From: Syntrophomonas sp. DTU019 | Lineage (GTDB): Bacteria; Bacillota; Syntrophomonadia; Syntrophomonadales; Syntrophomonadaceae | Length of the DNA: 64,000 nucleotides | Assembly: GCA_913757435.1 (NCBI GenBank) | Contig: CAJYDM010000005.1 | Coordinates: forward strand, 1 to 64,000 | Reading direction: 5' to 3' | In this document: piece after piece, positions 1-10,164 of the stretch | Layout of the letters: each line of letters begins with the position of its first letter | How positions within the stretch are numbered: the first letter of the stretch is position 1 | Position numbers and translations under genes: made by a program | The notes under the pieces: model-generated | Databases searched by the model: none | Told to the model about the DNA's origin: nothing | The model's input: the letters and a program-made list of their open reading frames with translations, nothing else

Positions 1-142
1 TTCTATAACCCACCAAGCATTAACAGCGACCCAGTGTAATAATTCTAGGCTGGTATGCTTAGTGCTCCTGCTATAGCTCCTGATTTATTCGAGGCTGTAA
101 CCAAATCCCCAAATGCAACTTAGCTACCAGTGTAAAGTGAGT

Positions 143-3100
143 CTACGCCACCCAGTCCTTACACAACGTCTCAGCTTGCTCCAATACCAGCTCCGTGGCC
201 TTAGCCTGCTTATCCGGAGGGTAACCGTATTTGCGCAGTATCCGTTTGATCATGACTCGCATCTGCGCTCTGACGTTCTCACGCACTGACCAATCTATCT
301 TCAGGTTTTTGCGCACCGCCTTGACCAGTTCCTTGGCGATTTCCTTGAGGGTATCGTCACCCAGCACCTTAACTGCACTATCATTGACTTCTAAAGCATC
401 ATAGAAGGCTACCTCATCGTCTGTCAGTCCCAGTTTTTCACCCCGCTGGCTGGCTTCCCTCATTTCCTTAGCCAGTTCAATTAACTCCTGTATGATCATG
501 GTGGCTTCAACTGCCCGGTTCTGGTAGCGGCGGATAGATTTCTCCAGCATCTCGGCAAAGGAGCGGGACTGCACCACATTCTTACGGCTGCGGATGCGAA
601 TTTCACCTTCGATTAGCTTCCTCAGCATCTCTACCGCCAGATTGCGGTGGGGCATGTTCTTTACATCCTCCAGAAACTCGTCCGATAGTATGGAAATATC
701 CGGCTTCTTTAAACCAGCCGCCGCAAAGATATCAATTATCCCTTCTGGAACCACCGACTTGGATAGGATTTGGCGAATGGCATAGTCGATATCATCAGGA
801 CTCTTGCCATTGCCCCCGCTTCCTTTCACCAGTACAGCCTTGACGGCCTGAAAGAATACCAAATCATCACGTATGGCTAAAGCTTCTTCATGAGGGACGG
901 CCAGTGCAAATGCCTGTGATAGCTCTACCACCGCCTTAACAAAGCGGTTCTTGCCATCCTCCTGAGACAGGATATGCTCCTGAGCCCCTGGCAAAACAGT
1001 AACGCGCTCGGTGGGACTGCTGCTAAACCAGGCAGACCAGTTGAAACCTGACATAATTCCAGTGCAGACTTCATATTTGCCCTTCATAACCGCAACGGCC
1101 TCTTCCTGATTTATTGCGGTATCACCTTTACCTCCACTGGTGGTGTAGTTGGCCATAGCCAGGCTTAGTTCATGGGCCAGGCCCAAATAATCAACCACCA
1201 ATCCCCCTGGTTTATCCTTGAATACCCGGTTAACACGGGCAATAGCCTGCATCAGGCCATGCCCCCGCATGGGTTTGTCAAGATACATGGTATGCAGAGA
1301 TGGAGCATCAAATCCAGTCAGCCACATATCCCGCACGATAACTATTTTAAACGGGTCATCCGGGTCCTTGAAACGGTTGGCGAGTTGTTCCCGACGCGGC
1401 TTGTTCCTGATGTGCTGCTGCCAATCGGTGTTGTCACTGGCTGATCCGGTCATAACAACCTTAATAATACCTTTGTCATCATCGGCATGGTGCCAATCAG
1501 GACGGATAGCAGTAATGGCATTGTAGAGATCAACACATATGCGCCGACTCATGCAAACCACCATAGCCTTGCCATCCATGGCCTCCAGGCGTTTTTCAAA
1601 ATGGTTTACCAGGTCTTCAGCAATAAGGCCAAGCCTCTTTTCAGTGCCAACCAGGGCTTCCAGTGCAGCCCACTTGGTTTTGAGTCTCTCTTTACTCTGT
1701 AGCTCCTCGCCTTCGGTAGCTTCTTCAAATTCGGAATCTAATCTGGGCTTCTCTGATTCATCCAATACCAGCTTGGCCAGGCGGCTTTCATAGTAAATGG
1801 GTACAGTAGCCCCATCAGTCACAGCCTGCTGAATGTCGTAGATGCTGATATAGTCACCAAATACTGCTCGGGTGTTTTTATCGGTTAGCTCAATTGGTGT
1901 ACCGGTAAATCCTATGAAGGATGCATTGGGCAATGCCTCCCGCATATAACGGGCATAACCGTCCATAAAATCGTATTGGCTGCGATGGGCTTCATCGGCA
2001 ATTACCACAATATTACGACGGGCAGATAAGAGTGGCTGCCTGTCTTCGCCTTCAATGGGGAAGAATTTGTGCACTGTGGTAAAAACCACCCCGCCTGAAC
2101 CGGTATGGAGCAATTTGCGCAAATGAGTGCGGCTTTCGGCCTGCACTGGTTGCTGGCGCAACAGTTCATGGCAGCGTGAAAAGGTGCCAAATAACTGGTC
2201 ATCCAAATCATTGCGGTCTGTAATAACAACTATGGTGGGATTCTCCATGGCGGGATGGAGGATTACCTTACCGGCATAAAAGGCCATAGTCAGGCTTTTG
2301 CCTGAGCCCTGGGTATGCCAGATGACTCCAACACGCCTGTCTCCAGCCTTACCCCCAAGGTAAAAACCAGGGGGATCGGCAGCCAAGGCCGACTCAACCG
2401 GAATGGCAGCACGAATGGTTTCATTCAGGGCATGATTTACGGCATGGTATTGATGGTAGCCAGCCATCTTCTTGATCAGCACTCCGCCACCGACATCTTC
2501 GAAAACCGTGAAGTGCCTGAACAGGTCCAGAAAACGGCCTTTGTCAAAGAAACCTTGTAATAGCACCTGGATCTGGGTCAGCATATTATCCGCAAGTTCA
2601 TTTCCGTCTATAGTTCTCCAGGGCATAAAGCGCTCTTTGTCTGCGGTCAGCGACCCGATACGGGCTTGCACACCATCGGAGATGATTAAGGCCTCATTAT
2701 AATAAAACATTGAAGGAATCTGCTGCTTATAGGTCTGCAGTTGCTTGAAGGCTTTCCAAATGTCTGCATTGGCATCAGCCGGATTCTTCAGTTCGATTAC
2801 CGCCATGGGCAGTCCATTGATGAAGATAACTATATCCGGGCGCCGTTCAATGCCATTCTCAACAACCGTAAACTGGTTGACAGCCAGGAAATCATTATTA
2901 ATGGGGTTGTCATAGTCAATCACGTGGACAATATCCCCGCCAATCGAGCCATCCGGGCGCTGGTATTCTACAGTTATACCTTCAACCAAATATTTGTGGA
3001 TGACGTAATTATTTACTACCAAAGAAGGCTGATCAGGATGGAGAAGCTTGCGCAAAGCTTCTCCCAGAGCATCAGCCGATATGGTGGGATTGATAAGCCT

Positions 3101-3265
3101 CAACGAATCTCTGAGCCTTCGTTCCAGTATGACCTGGCTGTATGTTTCGCGCTCAGCCAGCAACTCACCGGGAGCAATATCGAGACCGGAATGAACGGTA
3201 TATCCCAACCCCTGCAACCATAAGAGGGCCGCTTCTTCCAGTTCAGATTCATAAAAAGCCGTCAC
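143..3265 (-). CDS. hsdR: Type I restriction enzyme R subunit (HsdR)
   Basis: Motor and nuclease subunit of a type I restriction-modification complex; cuts unmethylated DNA after ATP-driven translocation. The 1040-residue protein has the expected order: an N-terminal PD-(D/E)xK nuclease region (RPDIVIF followed by AVIELKNP near residue 160), a helicase Walker A (HTQGSGKS, about 315-322), a DEAH box ([10 protein letters not shown]), helicase motifs such as GFTGTPIE and a long helical C-terminus. The start is GTG, chosen because GAGGTGA precedes it at good spacing. It is the last gene of the hsdM-hsdS-hsdR operon, 9 bp after hsdS. No frameshift or lost motif is seen, so it is probably active. 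Confidence 0.95.
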   Translation of the reverse strand: MTAFYESELEEAALLWLQGLGYTVHSGLDIAPGELLAERETYSQVILERRLRDSLRLINPTISADALGEALRKLLHPDQPSLVVNNYVIHKYLVEGITVEYQRPDGSIGGDIVHVIDYDNPINNDFLAVNQFTVVENGIERRPDIVIFINGLPMAVIELKNPADANADIWKAFKQLQTYKQQIPSMFYYNEALIISDGVQARIGSLTADKERFMPWRTIDGNELADNMLTQIQVLLQGFFDKGRFLDLFRHFTVFEDVGGGVLIKKMAGYHQYHAVNHALNETIRAAIPVESALAADPPGFYLGGKAGDRRVGVIWHTQGSGKSLTMAFYAGKVILHPAMENPTIVVITDRNDLDDQLFGTFSRCHELLRQQPVQAESRTHLRKLLHTGSGGVVFTTVHKFFPIEGEDRQPLLSARRNIVVIADEAHRSQYDFMDGYARYMREALPNASFIGFTGTPIELTDKNTRAVFGDYISIYDIQQAVTDGATVPIYYESRLAKLVLDESEKPRLDSEFEEATEGEELQSKERLKTKWAALEALVGTEKRLGLIAEDLVNHFEKRLEAMDGKAMVVCMSRRICVDLYNAITAIRPDWHHADDDKGIIKVVMTGSASDNTDWQQHIRNKPRREQLANRFKDPDDPFKIVIVRDMWLTGFDAPSLHTMYLDKPMRGHGLMQAIARVNRVFKDKPGGLVVDYLGLAHELSLAMANYTTSGGKGDTAINQEEAVAVMKGKYEVCTGIMSGFNWSAWFSSSPTERVTVLPGAQEHILSQEDGKNRFVKAVVELSQAFALAVPHEEALAIRDDLVFFQAVKAVLVKGSGGNGKSPDDIDYAIRQILSKSVVPEGIIDIFAAAGLKKPDISILSDEFLEDVKNMPHRNLAVEMLRKLIEGEIRIRSRKNVVQSRSFAEMLEKSIRRYQNRAVEATMIIQELIELAKEMREASQRGEKLGLTDDEVAFYDALEVNDSAVKVLGDDTLKEIAKELVKAVRKNLKIDWSVRENVRAQMRVMIKRILRKYGYPPDKQAKATELVLEQAETLCKDWVA

Positions 3266-3274
3266 AATATCACC

Positions 3275-4600
3275 TCACAGATAGCGGCTGGCGATGCGTT
3301 CTGCGTCAGGGACACGGAGTTTACCGGAGACTAATTGGGGGAGAAGGGTGTCGCGAATATCAGCCAATGTCCTTATTTGCTGCATATTATTGGAGATTTT
3401 ATCAAATAGACTATCGACAGCCTTTCCAAACACATCAAATATTTTGTGTTCCTTATTCGGTACACAAACCTTAAACATAGATATACTTTGAGCCTGGACC
3501 CGCTGACGTCCACTAGATCCGCTCATTTGTTGAATCGCATAAGATCTGAAAGAATTGTTACGTGCTAATAGGTATGCGAATACAGGTGGTATTGGATCAT
3601 GAGGTCGAAGTACAAGATATTCCGTGGAGCCCCAACCTGTTTCGTTCTTATTTAAAAAGTCGATAAAGGCAGTTTTACCATTTTCCAAACAAGGTGTTAT
3701 GCGTGCAACCAATGTGTCACCATTAATAAATTTCATGCCAGTACTGAAGTGCCGTTTGGTCCAGAATAAAGGCGATGGACCCTGCGTTGGCATATTTGCC
3801 ATGTCTAAATACGTAGCTAAAGTACCTTTCGGCACCTTGCGAGGTGGATTGACATGCACTATGTCACTGAGATTAGTGCTGTGCCAACCGTCAGGTAACT
3901 CGCCCATATCGGTTTTTCTTAGTTTCTCGGGAAAAAGATCAGTAATGTGAGGAGCCAACCCTGGTGATTGCTGTCCGGAAGCCCTATAGCGCACTGGGTC
4001 GAAGTCAATAAACCAACTCTTGAATATGGCCTGGGCTATTTCCTCCAGGGTCTGGTTCATCTTTTGGTTGAGATCGATTTTGCCGTCCAGAGCACTAAGA
4101 ATAGCGGCAATTGCTTGCTGAATTCTAATTGGTGGAACAGGGACCCGGATTTTCGCCAAATCGCTACCTCGAATGCCAGCAGCAGCTACCTGCTCTACTA
4201 TGGAGTTGATCAAATCACGTCCTACCGAGGACTTAAAAAGGTAATAGTAGAATTCCGGGATAGCAATATCCCTATTACATCGAACCCTAATAATATGCGA
4301 TTCGAAGGTCCTTGGTTCGTGCCATGGTAGTACGATACTGACTTTGCCAGCACCTGCAAGCGTCAATGAAGACCTTGCAAATAATAAATCACCAGCTTCC
4401 AATAAAAATGACTCGCTTTCCTTTGCCGAGACTGGTACCTTTTCCATGTCAGGATTTAATATTCTATCATAGGCGAATAATTCGCCCATATTTACCATCG
4501 GCACACCGGTACCTCTTATAGCTTTTGGACGAGTAAGGCCATTTTTGGATGGAACTGCGTATAGTTCTCCGAACGGCATTTCTGGCCAACTAGTTACCAT
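3275..4600 (-). CDS. hsdS: Type I restriction-modification specificity subunit (HsdS)
   Basis: DNA-recognition subunit of the HsdMSR complex, about 441 residues, the usual length. It shows two target-recognition regions separated by a conserved helical spacer ([20 protein letters not shown] followed by [24 protein letters not shown]) and a second conserved helical region near the C-terminus ending in [13 protein letters not shown]. The ATG at 4600 is preferred over a TTG six bases upstream because GGAGG lies nine bases before the ATG. It overlaps the last codons of hsdM, so translation is probably coupled. The recognition sequence cannot be predicted from sequence. Confidence 0.93.
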   Translation of the reverse strand: MVTSWPEMPFGELYAVPSKNGLTRPKAIRGTGVPMVNMGELFAYDRILNPDMEKVPVSAKESESFLLEAGDLLFARSSLTLAGAGKVSIVLPWHEPRTFESHIIRVRCNRDIAIPEFYYYLFKSSVGRDLINSIVEQVAAAGIRGSDLAKIRVPVPPIRIQQAIAAILSALDGKIDLNQKMNQTLEEIAQAIFKSWFIDFDPVRYRASGQQSPGLAPHITDLFPEKLRKTDMGELPDGWHSTNLSDIVHVNPPRKVPKGTLATYLDMANMPTQGPSPLFWTKRHFSTGMKFINGDTLVARITPCLENGKTAFIDFLNKNETGWGSTEYLVLRPHDPIPPVFAYLLARNNSFRSYAIQQMSGSSGRQRVQAQSISMFKVCVPNKEHKIFDVFGKAVDSLFDKISNNMQQIRTLADIRDTLLPQLVSGKLRVPDAERIASRYL

Positions 4601-6137
4601 ACCCAATATCCTCCAGGTTAGCCCAAATTAGTTCATCTAGGCGAACTGCCTCAGCCATCTGCTCTTTCAGTTGAGCAGTCAGCCTAGCCATCTTTTCTTC
4701 AAAAGGCTCTCCATCATCTTCAACCTCTGCAGCACAAACATAGCGTCCCGGGGTTAGAATATAGTCATGCTTGCGTACCTCGTCTAATGAGGCGCTGTAA
4801 CAAAAGCCGGGTACATCCGCATAGGTAGCCTGACAGTTTTTATCCCCACGCCAAGAATGGTAAGTGTCAGCAATCTTCTGAATATCCTTATCAGTCAGCT
4901 CACGGTGTACACGGTCAATCATGGTGCCCATCTTTCTGGCATCAATAAACAGTATCTGCCCTCTACGATCCCGGAAGCGACTATTCTTGCGATCCCTCGC
5001 GACGAACCACAGGCAAACGGGGATTTGAGTGGAGTAAAAAAGTTGCCCAGGCAAAGCCACCATGCAATCCACCAGGTCATCTTGCTCAATGATGTTCTTT
5101 CTAATTTCGCCTTCACCAGACTGATTTGAGGACATAGACCCGTTGGCAAGTACAAATCCAGCTATGCCGGTAGGGTTCAGGTGGTAAATAAAGTGCTGCA
5201 CCCAGGCGAAGTTGGCATTACCGGTGGGAGGGGTGCCATAGACCCACCTTTTATCTTCCTTTAATAAGTCTCCACGCCAATCACTGTCATTAAACGGGGG
5301 ATTGGCCAGGACATAATCGGCCTTTAAATCAGGGTGCAGGTCACGATGGAAGCTGTCTGCGTGTTCTTTACCCAGATTGCCATCAATACCACGGATGGCC
5401 AGGTTCATCTTGGCCAGTCTCCAGGTGGTATGGTTGGACTCCTGCCCGTATACGCTGATATCCCCAATGTGGCCGCCATGAGCCTCTACAAACTTTTCAG
5501 ACTGTACAAACATGCCCCCAGAGCCGCAGCATGGGTCAAATACCCTGCCTTTATAAGGAGCCAGCATTTCAACTAGTAGCTGCACCACACAGCGGGGAGT
5601 ATAAAATTGGCCGCCCTTCTTGCCTTCCGCACTGGCGAACTGAGATAGAAAATACTCATACACCCTCCCCAGGATGTCCTTAGACCGGCTGTCCTGGTCA
5701 CCCAGGCCGATATTGCCAATAAGGTCAATCAACTGCCCCAGGCGCTGCTTATCCAGGCGGGGATGAACATAATCCTTAGGCAATACACCCTTTAATGAAG
5801 GGTTATCCCTCTCAATAGCCAGCATGGCATCGTCAACTATTTTGCCGATGGTTGGCTGTTTGGCATTGGCTACTAGATTAGACCAACGAGCCTCCTTGGG
5901 CACCCAGAAAATGTTTTCCGCCCGGTATTCATCGGGATCTTCAGGGTCAGCCCCATGGACCTGCTCCGCCTCAAGAAGGGCATGCTGCTCTTCAAAAGCG
6001 TCGGATATGTATTTAAGAAAGATCAAACCCAGGACCACATGCTTGTATTCTGCCGCATCCATGTTTGACCTTAATGCGTCTGCAGCACTCCAGAGCTGCT
6101 TTTCGAAGCCCAGATTGGCTCCGTTTCCATTAGCCAT
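4590..6137 (-). CDS. hsdM: Type I DNA methyltransferase (HsdM)
   Basis: N6-adenine methyltransferase subunit, 515 residues. The N-terminal HsdM helical domain ([20 protein letters not shown]) is followed by SAM-binding motif I ([12 protein letters not shown]) and catalytic motif IV NPPF ([14 protein letters not shown]). The start is the ATG at 6137: GGAGGT ends a few bases before it, whereas an in-frame TTG at 6149 would place that ribosome site inside the gene. It is the first gene of the minus-strand hsd operon and overlaps hsdS by 11 bp. Confidence 0.95.
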   Translation of the reverse strand: MANGNGANLGFEKQLWSAADALRSNMDAAEYKHVVLGLIFLKYISDAFEEQHALLEAEQVHGADPEDPDEYRAENIFWVPKEARWSNLVANAKQPTIGKIVDDAMLAIERDNPSLKGVLPKDYVHPRLDKQRLGQLIDLIGNIGLGDQDSRSKDILGRVYEYFLSQFASAEGKKGGQFYTPRCVVQLLVEMLAPYKGRVFDPCCGSGGMFVQSEKFVEAHGGHIGDISVYGQESNHTTWRLAKMNLAIRGIDGNLGKEHADSFHRDLHPDLKADYVLANPPFNDSDWRGDLLKEDKRWVYGTPPTGNANFAWVQHFIYHLNPTGIAGFVLANGSMSSNQSGEGEIRKNIIEQDDLVDCMVALPGQLFYSTQIPVCLWFVARDRKNSRFRDRRGQILFIDARKMGTMIDRVHRELTDKDIQKIADTYHSWRGDKNCQATYADVPGFCYSASLDEVRKHDYILTPGRYVCAAEVEDDGEPFEEKMARLTAQLKEQMAEAVRLDELIWANLEDIGYGN

Positions 6138-6503
6138 GTGTACCTCCAAAGCAGTGAGTTATCTCCATATAATACTCAGCGACCAGACAATATTTTGTCA
6201 TAATTTACATATTTCCGCACAAAATAGGTAAATCCTGCCTGCGTGGGATTATTGTCCTTCAGTATGTGTTTATAAAAGAGAGGTTTGGTACCTGTGACTA
6301 CCTAACGAGCTGGGGAGAAGCAGTAGCGGGTAGGTAGTTAAGGGTGCCAACACGACTGGGAACAATTATGCCCATGATACTCTGATTATGCAAAAATGGT
6401 AGAGCTATAGCCACTGAAGAGCTGTTCTCTGCAAAATGCAGTCTGCCCCGAAAAATGTGTCATTGGGGTGTCATGAGCCTTTTCTAATAGAAAAAAGCCC
6501 ATA
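6138..6503. other. Intergenic region upstream of hsdM
   Basis: No convincing gene is seen here. Two inverted repeats stand out. One is the palindrome GACAATATTTTGTC at 6186-6199, about 50 bp upstream of the hsdM start and in the expected promoter zone of the minus-strand operon, so it is a candidate operator. The other is ACTACCTA at about 6298 paired with TAGGTAGT at about 6332, around a 25-base purine-rich loop. No good -35/-10 pair for hsd could be fixed. Confidence 0.4.
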
Positions 6504-6504
6504 T

Positions 6505-6540
6505 TCAGAAATATAAAAACCGCGCAATTCGCGCGGTTTC
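6505..6540 (-). terminator. Rho-independent terminator of the tRNA operon
   Basis: A perfect 9-bp stem, AAACCGCGC at 6517-6525 pairing with GCGCGGTTT at 6531-6539, with a five-base loop. Read on the minus strand, the T-rich stretch TTATATTTCT follows. It lies just downstream of tRNA-Lys, the last tRNA of the cluster. Confidence 0.8.
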
Positions 6541-6551
6541 TCGTTTTCTAA

Positions 6552-6627
6552 TGGTGAGCCATGGAGGATTCGAACCTCCGACACCCTGATTAAAAGTCAG
6601 GTGCTCTACCTGCTGAGCTAATGGCCC
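6552..6627 (-). tRNA. tRNA-Lys(TTT)
   Basis: 76-nt cloverleaf with acceptor GGGCCAT/ATGGCTC, anticodon loop CTTTTAA giving anticodon TTT, T-loop GGTTCGAATCC and an encoded CCA. Last of five co-oriented tRNA genes. Confidence 0.97.
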
Positions 6628-6641
6628 TTGTTTTATAAATA

Positions 6642-6716
6642 TGGCTGGGGTGGATGGATTCGAACCAACGCATGACGGAGTCAAAGTCCGTTGCCTTACC
6701 GCTTGGCTACACCCCA
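6642..6716 (-). tRNA. tRNA-Gln(TTG)
   Basis: 75-nt cloverleaf with acceptor TGGGGTG, anticodon loop CTTTGAC giving anticodon TTG, T-arm GTTGGTTCGAATC and an encoded CCA. Fourth gene of the tRNA operon. Confidence 0.95.
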
Positions 6717-6763
6717 ACAGATTAGAGTATACTCAAACCCGGTTAGCAGTGTCAAGGTTAAAT

Positions 6764-6841
6764 TGGGGTGGGTGATGGGACTCGAACCCACGACCCCCAG
6801 AGCCACAATCTGGTACTCTAACCAACTGAGCTACACCCACC
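6764..6841 (-). tRNA. tRNA-His(GTG)
   Basis: Cloverleaf with acceptor GTGGGTG/CACCCAC, anticodon GTG and an encoded CCA. The extra 5' G (G-1, base 6841) opposite discriminator C73 is present, as expected for tRNA-His, and is included in the coordinates. Confidence 0.96.
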
Positions 6842-6862
6842 ACAAACAAGTCAGTTCGAAAG

Positions 6863-6939
6863 TGGCGTCCCCGGAGGGATTCGAACCCCCGACCCACGGC
6901 TTAGAAGGCCGTTGCTCTGTCCAGCTGAGCTACAGGGAC
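6863..6939 (-). tRNA. tRNA-Arg(TCT)
   Basis: 77-nt cloverleaf with acceptor GTCCCTG, anticodon stem CGGCC/GGCCG type with anticodon TCT, T-loop GGTTCGAATCC and an encoded CCA. Second gene of the tRNA operon. Confidence 0.96.
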
Positions 6940-6943
6940 AAAA

Positions 6944-7018
<75 letters not shown>

Positions 7019-7029
7019 CCGCAAAGTGT

Positions 7030-7058
7030 ATTATACCTTTTCTGATAGCCCATTACAA
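7030..7058 (-). promoter_or_regulatory. Sigma-A-type promoter of the tRNA operon
   Basis: On the minus strand TTGTAA (7053-7058) and TATAAT (7030-7035) are 17 bp apart. The predicted transcription start is about 5 bp before tRNA-Gly. The -10 is a perfect match and the -35 matches four of six positions. Confidence 0.8.
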
Positions 7059-7133
7059 GGAATACTTTAATTAGTTTTATTATTACCTTTGTGCCTCTGT
7101 TGTCATTTGGACTAATTACTATTATATGCACGG

Positions 7134-7161
7134 TTGACCGTCTATATACCCTCACTATTAT
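7134..7161 (+). promoter_or_regulatory. Possible promoter upstream of the histidine kinase gene
   Basis: TTGACC (7134-7139) and TATTAT (7156-7161) are separated by 16 bp on the plus strand. This lies within the gap between the tRNA operon and the kinase gene and would give a leader of more than 100 nt. No other structure is recognised in the gap. Confidence 0.35.
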
Positions 7162-7348
7162 GGCGAAGTTGTCTAATACACTTTGAATTTCGGGTTTGAA
7201 AGCGACATAGTATGTCAATATTCCTAAAGGTGTAAGCATGAACAATAGCCAATCTACCGAAATAAGGTAGTGTTAACAGAAAGAGGGAACAGACATAAGT
7301 AAATCAAAACCAGGTAAGCAACCATGTGGCAAAGATGCCTTCCAGCTG

Positions 7349-8395
7349 GTGGAGCCTTACTACCGCGCCATTTTCGAAAACACCGGCACAGCCATGCTCA
7401 TTTATGGAGATGATGGCCGGATTTTGCTGCTCAACTCGGAATTAGAACGGCTGTGTGGTTGCAGTCGGGATAAGATCGAGAAGCTGGACTCATTAAAAGA
7501 AATTTTTCATGATGACAGTTGGGAGCGATTGAAGCACTGCGATCAGATGCTGGCATTGCAGTTGGAAAGGGTTCCATTGCGCATCGAAGGAAAAATACGC
7601 GGCCAGCAGGGGCAGGATAAGTATGTACTGATCACCTTAGCCCCTATACCTGACAATAAGCACCGGGTAGCATCAATGATCGATATCACAGAGAGCAAAA
7701 GGCTGCGAGAGGAGATCATGCGCCTGGACCAACTCAACTTGGTAGGGGAGATAGCTGCCAGCATCGGCCATGAGGTGCGTAATCCCATTACCAGCATTCG
7801 TGGCTTTCTGCAAATCATGCGGGAGAATATACAATACGCGGAAGAATGGGAATATTTCGATCTGATGCTAGAGGAGATTGACCGGGTCAATGCCATAATA
7901 ACGGAATACCTGTTGATGGCCCGGACAAAAAAGCCAGAGCTGCAGCCCAAGAGTATAAATCACATTCTCCAGAGCCTCTTTCCCTTGTTAAATGCCGATG
8001 CGCGCAGACAGGACAAAAACCTCTGTATGGAGTTGGAGGATATCCCCGTGCTGATGCTGGATGAACAGGAAATACGCCAATTGGTATTCAATCTGGTGCG
8101 CAACGGCCTGGAGAGCATGCCGGATAATGAGACCCTGACCATTCGTACTCAGCAGAGCTGTGATCAAGTGATTCTGGAAGTGATCGATAGGGGCGGGGGG
8201 ATCCCCGATGAGATCATAGACCATATCGGGGTGCCCTTTTTCACCACCAAAGAAAACGGCACCGGGCTGGGCCTGCCGGTCTGCTATAACATCGCCGCCC
8301 AACACCAGGCCTCGATCCAAGTGGATTCCAGCCACAACGGGACTTGTTTTAGGGTTTGCTTTGCGGCGGGTGATGGGGCTGCCCCCATTGGCTAA
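7349..8395 (+). CDS. Soluble PAS-domain sensor histidine kinase
   Basis: Autophosphorylating signalling kinase, 348 residues, with no membrane segment and so cytoplasmic. A PAS domain (about 5-115: [17 protein letters not shown]) is followed by a HisKA dimerisation domain with phospho-acceptor His141 ([11 protein letters not shown]) and an HATPase_c domain with N box ([14 protein letters not shown]), G1 (DRGGGIPDE) and G2 (GTGLGLPVC). No response regulator is adjacent. In spore-forming Firmicutes such orphan soluble kinases often feed Spo0A, and that role is inferred here. The GTG start is uncertain: the only strong ribosome site (AAGAGGG at 7281-7287) is placed for an in-frame ATA at 7295, which would add 18 plausible residues. 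Confidence 0.88.
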   Translation: MEPYYRAIFENTGTAMLIYGDDGRILLLNSELERLCGCSRDKIEKLDSLKEIFHDDSWERLKHCDQMLALQLERVPLRIEGKIRGQQGQDKYVLITLAPIPDNKHRVASMIDITESKRLREEIMRLDQLNLVGEIAASIGHEVRNPITSIRGFLQIMRENIQYAEEWEYFDLMLEEIDRVNAIITEYLLMARTKKPELQPKSINHILQSLFPLLNADARRQDKNLCMELEDIPVLMLDEQEIRQLVFNLVRNGLESMPDNETLTIRTQQSCDQVILEVIDRGGGIPDEIIDHIGVPFFTTKENGTGLGLPVCYNIAAQHQASIQVDSSHNGTCFRVCFAAGDGAAPIG

Positions 8396-8817
8396 TAATT
8401 CCAAACCTTTTTTATGATCCCGGTATAACTTTGAATGATCTTGATAACCTTGGTGCTGACGCTTTCATCGGCGTAATCGGGGACATTTTCTCCCACATCA
8501 CCATGCTCGGCCATATCCAGGGCCAATTCCATGGCTTGCAGGAATTCAGCTGTAGTGCCGCTGGTGAGAATGAAATTACCCTCATCCATAGCCTCGGGCC
8601 GCTCTGTATTAGTGCGCACATAGACCGCAGGAAACTTGAAATAGTTGGCTTCTTCCGCCAGGGTCCAACTGTCTGAAATCACGCAAAAGGCGTTTAACTG
8701 CAGGTGGTTGAAATCAAAAACGCTGAAAGGCTGAGACCAGCGCACATGAGGATGGAAGGTCAACCCCCTCTCCTCGATGATCTTTGAACTTTGAGGGTGC
8801 AGGCGTGTGATCCGCAA
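8392..8817 (-). pseudogene. C-terminal fragment of UDP-N-acetylglucosamine 2-epimerase
   Basis: The open frame encodes only the last 140 or so residues of a WecB-type epimerase, a family normally of about 370-390 residues. Recognisable parts are LHPQSSK, FDFNHLQLNAFCVISDS, the sugar-nucleotide segment TNTERPEAMDEGNFILTSG and the terminal helices. The N-terminal UDP-binding half is absent; upstream in the same frame (to about 8870) there is unrelated sequence with a CLNC motif. The normally conserved SDSG is SDSW here. The frame converges on and overlaps the histidine kinase stop by 4 bp. Taken as a decaying remnant with no function. Confidence 0.8.
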
Positions 8818-8933
8818 CCGGAACCGCCTGGCATTACAATTTAAACACTGGGGATATCCTCTTACCCGGTGTCTTATTTTTGCATCTTTAGTTACTGCGG
8901 GGAAATACTAAGCAAAAACCTCAGGAGGAAACC

Positions 8934-9698
8934 ATGGAGTTTTCAAACAAGGTAGTGGTTATCACAGGCGGTGCCGGGGGCATTGGCATTGAAACCGCCA
9001 AGATATTTGCCCGGGAAGGCGCATCGATTGTCTTAGTCGATCTGTATATGGGGGCTTTGAAAACTGCGGCTGAAGAGATAAAAGCCGATAATATTGTTGT
9101 TGTACCGGCTGATGTGAGTCAGGAGGCGCAGGTCGAGCATTATGTAAACAAAGCCATAGAAGAATTCGGTAAAATTGATGTTTTTATTAATAATGCAGGG
9201 ATTGAAGGGCAATTCGGTTTTATCACCGATATTACCGGTGAACAACTGGATCGGGTTCTCAATGTTAATATCAAAGGGGTCTTCTATGGCTTAAAACATG
9301 TGGTTGCGGCAATGAAAAGCCAAAACAAGGGATCTATAATCAATATCTCATCAGTAGCAGGTCTGATCGGTTCGGTCGGATTGGGACCATATGTGGCTTC
9401 AAAACATGCGGTTTTAGGACTGACAAAAACAGCAGCCCTCGAATATGCTCAGTGGGGAATAAGAGTAAACGCGGTATGTCCAGGACCGATTAACAATAGG
9501 ATGATGAGATCCATAGAGCAAGGGGCCTTGCCTTCCGACCCGGCATCAGTAAAACAAGGGTTTGAGCAACAGATTGCCCTGAAGCGCTATGGAGAATCTG
9601 AGGAGGTAGGAGAACTTATTGTGTTCCTGGCTTCAGACCGTTCATCATATATAACCGGCAGTTACTACACTATTGACGGTGGGCTGACCGCCGGCTAG
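8934..9698 (+). CDS. Short-chain dehydrogenase/reductase (SDR family)
   Basis: NAD(P)-dependent oxidoreductase of the classical SDR type, 254 residues, with the cofactor motif TGGAGGIGIE (about 11-20), NNAG (about 88-91), catalytic Ser in INISSVAG and YVASK (Tyr/Lys of the YxxxK motif), and a typical GGLTAG C-terminus. An acidic residue after the second strand (VLVDLY) suggests NAD(H) preference. The ATG has AGGAGG eight bases upstream. It stands alone, so the substrate is not indicated; 3-oxoacyl-ACP reductase and alcohol or hydroxyacyl dehydrogenases share this fold. Confidence 0.9.
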   Translation: MEFSNKVVVITGGAGGIGIETAKIFAREGASIVLVDLYMGALKTAAEEIKADNIVVVPADVSQEAQVEHYVNKAIEEFGKIDVFINNAGIEGQFGFITDITGEQLDRVLNVNIKGVFYGLKHVVAAMKSQNKGSIINISSVAGLIGSVGLGPYVASKHAVLGLTKTAALEYAQWGIRVNAVCPGPINNRMMRSIEQGALPSDPASVKQGFEQQIALKRYGESEEVGELIVFLASDRSSYITGSYYTIDGGLTAG

Positions 9699-9727
9699 GT
9701 GCTTATCAGGGAATACGATGAACAACA

Positions 9728-9767
9728 AAGGGTTTGTTTCATTGCGCAAGCCGAGAAACAAACCCTT
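9728..9767. terminator. Stem-loop between the SDR gene and tRNA-Pro
   Basis: A perfect 13-bp inverted repeat (9728-9740 with 9755-9767) sits between two convergent genes and is likely a shared bidirectional terminator. Neither side has a long T-run. Confidence 0.6.
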
Positions 9768-9784
9768 AAGTATGTGCATAATAC

Positions 9785-9861
9785 TGGTCGGGGCGACAGG
9801 ATTTGAACCTGCGGCCTTCTGATCCCAAATCAGACGCGCTACCAAGCTGCGCCACGCCCCG
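9785..9861 (-). tRNA. tRNA-Pro(TGG)
   Basis: 77-nt cloverleaf with acceptor CGGGGCG/CGCCCCG, anticodon loop TTTGGGA giving anticodon TGG, T-loop GGTTCAAATCC and an encoded CCA. It stands alone on the minus strand. Confidence 0.96.
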
Positions 9862-10164
9862 AACTCTTATATCTTATCATCCCCCAGATGAAAGTGTCAA
9901 TTTTACTGCTGCGGCCAGAAACTTCACGTCTTCGTCGGAGAGGGCCAGAAAAGTTGTTTCGGACTCACATTAATCCATCATCACCCCTGTCGGTCCGCTT
10001 TCACAATCCGGTGGCAGGTTTTAGACGGCGCAGATCATTAATACCGTTTATGCACAGTATCGATGAAGGCGGCAGCAGTTACTTACTGACGCCGCCTGTC
10101 AATTGAAGCCCCCCCTCTTTATACCTCTTGGTGATGAACTGTTGTTATATAATGAAGCTCTTGC
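9862..10164. other. Intergenic region, nothing recognised
   Basis: About 300 bp between tRNA-Pro and the L,D-transpeptidase gene. A short open frame at 9888-10106 on the plus strand has no ribosome site and a low-complexity, unconvincing translation. No RNA structure is recognised. Confidence 0.4.

Noticed and set aside
2741-3223. A 160-codon plus-strand frame opposite hsdR
   Set aside because: It is antisense to the clear hsdR coding sequence, and its translation has no domain.
9888-10106. A 72-codon gene after tRNA-Pro
   Set aside because: No ribosome site, and arginine/proline-rich translation typical of a chance open frame.
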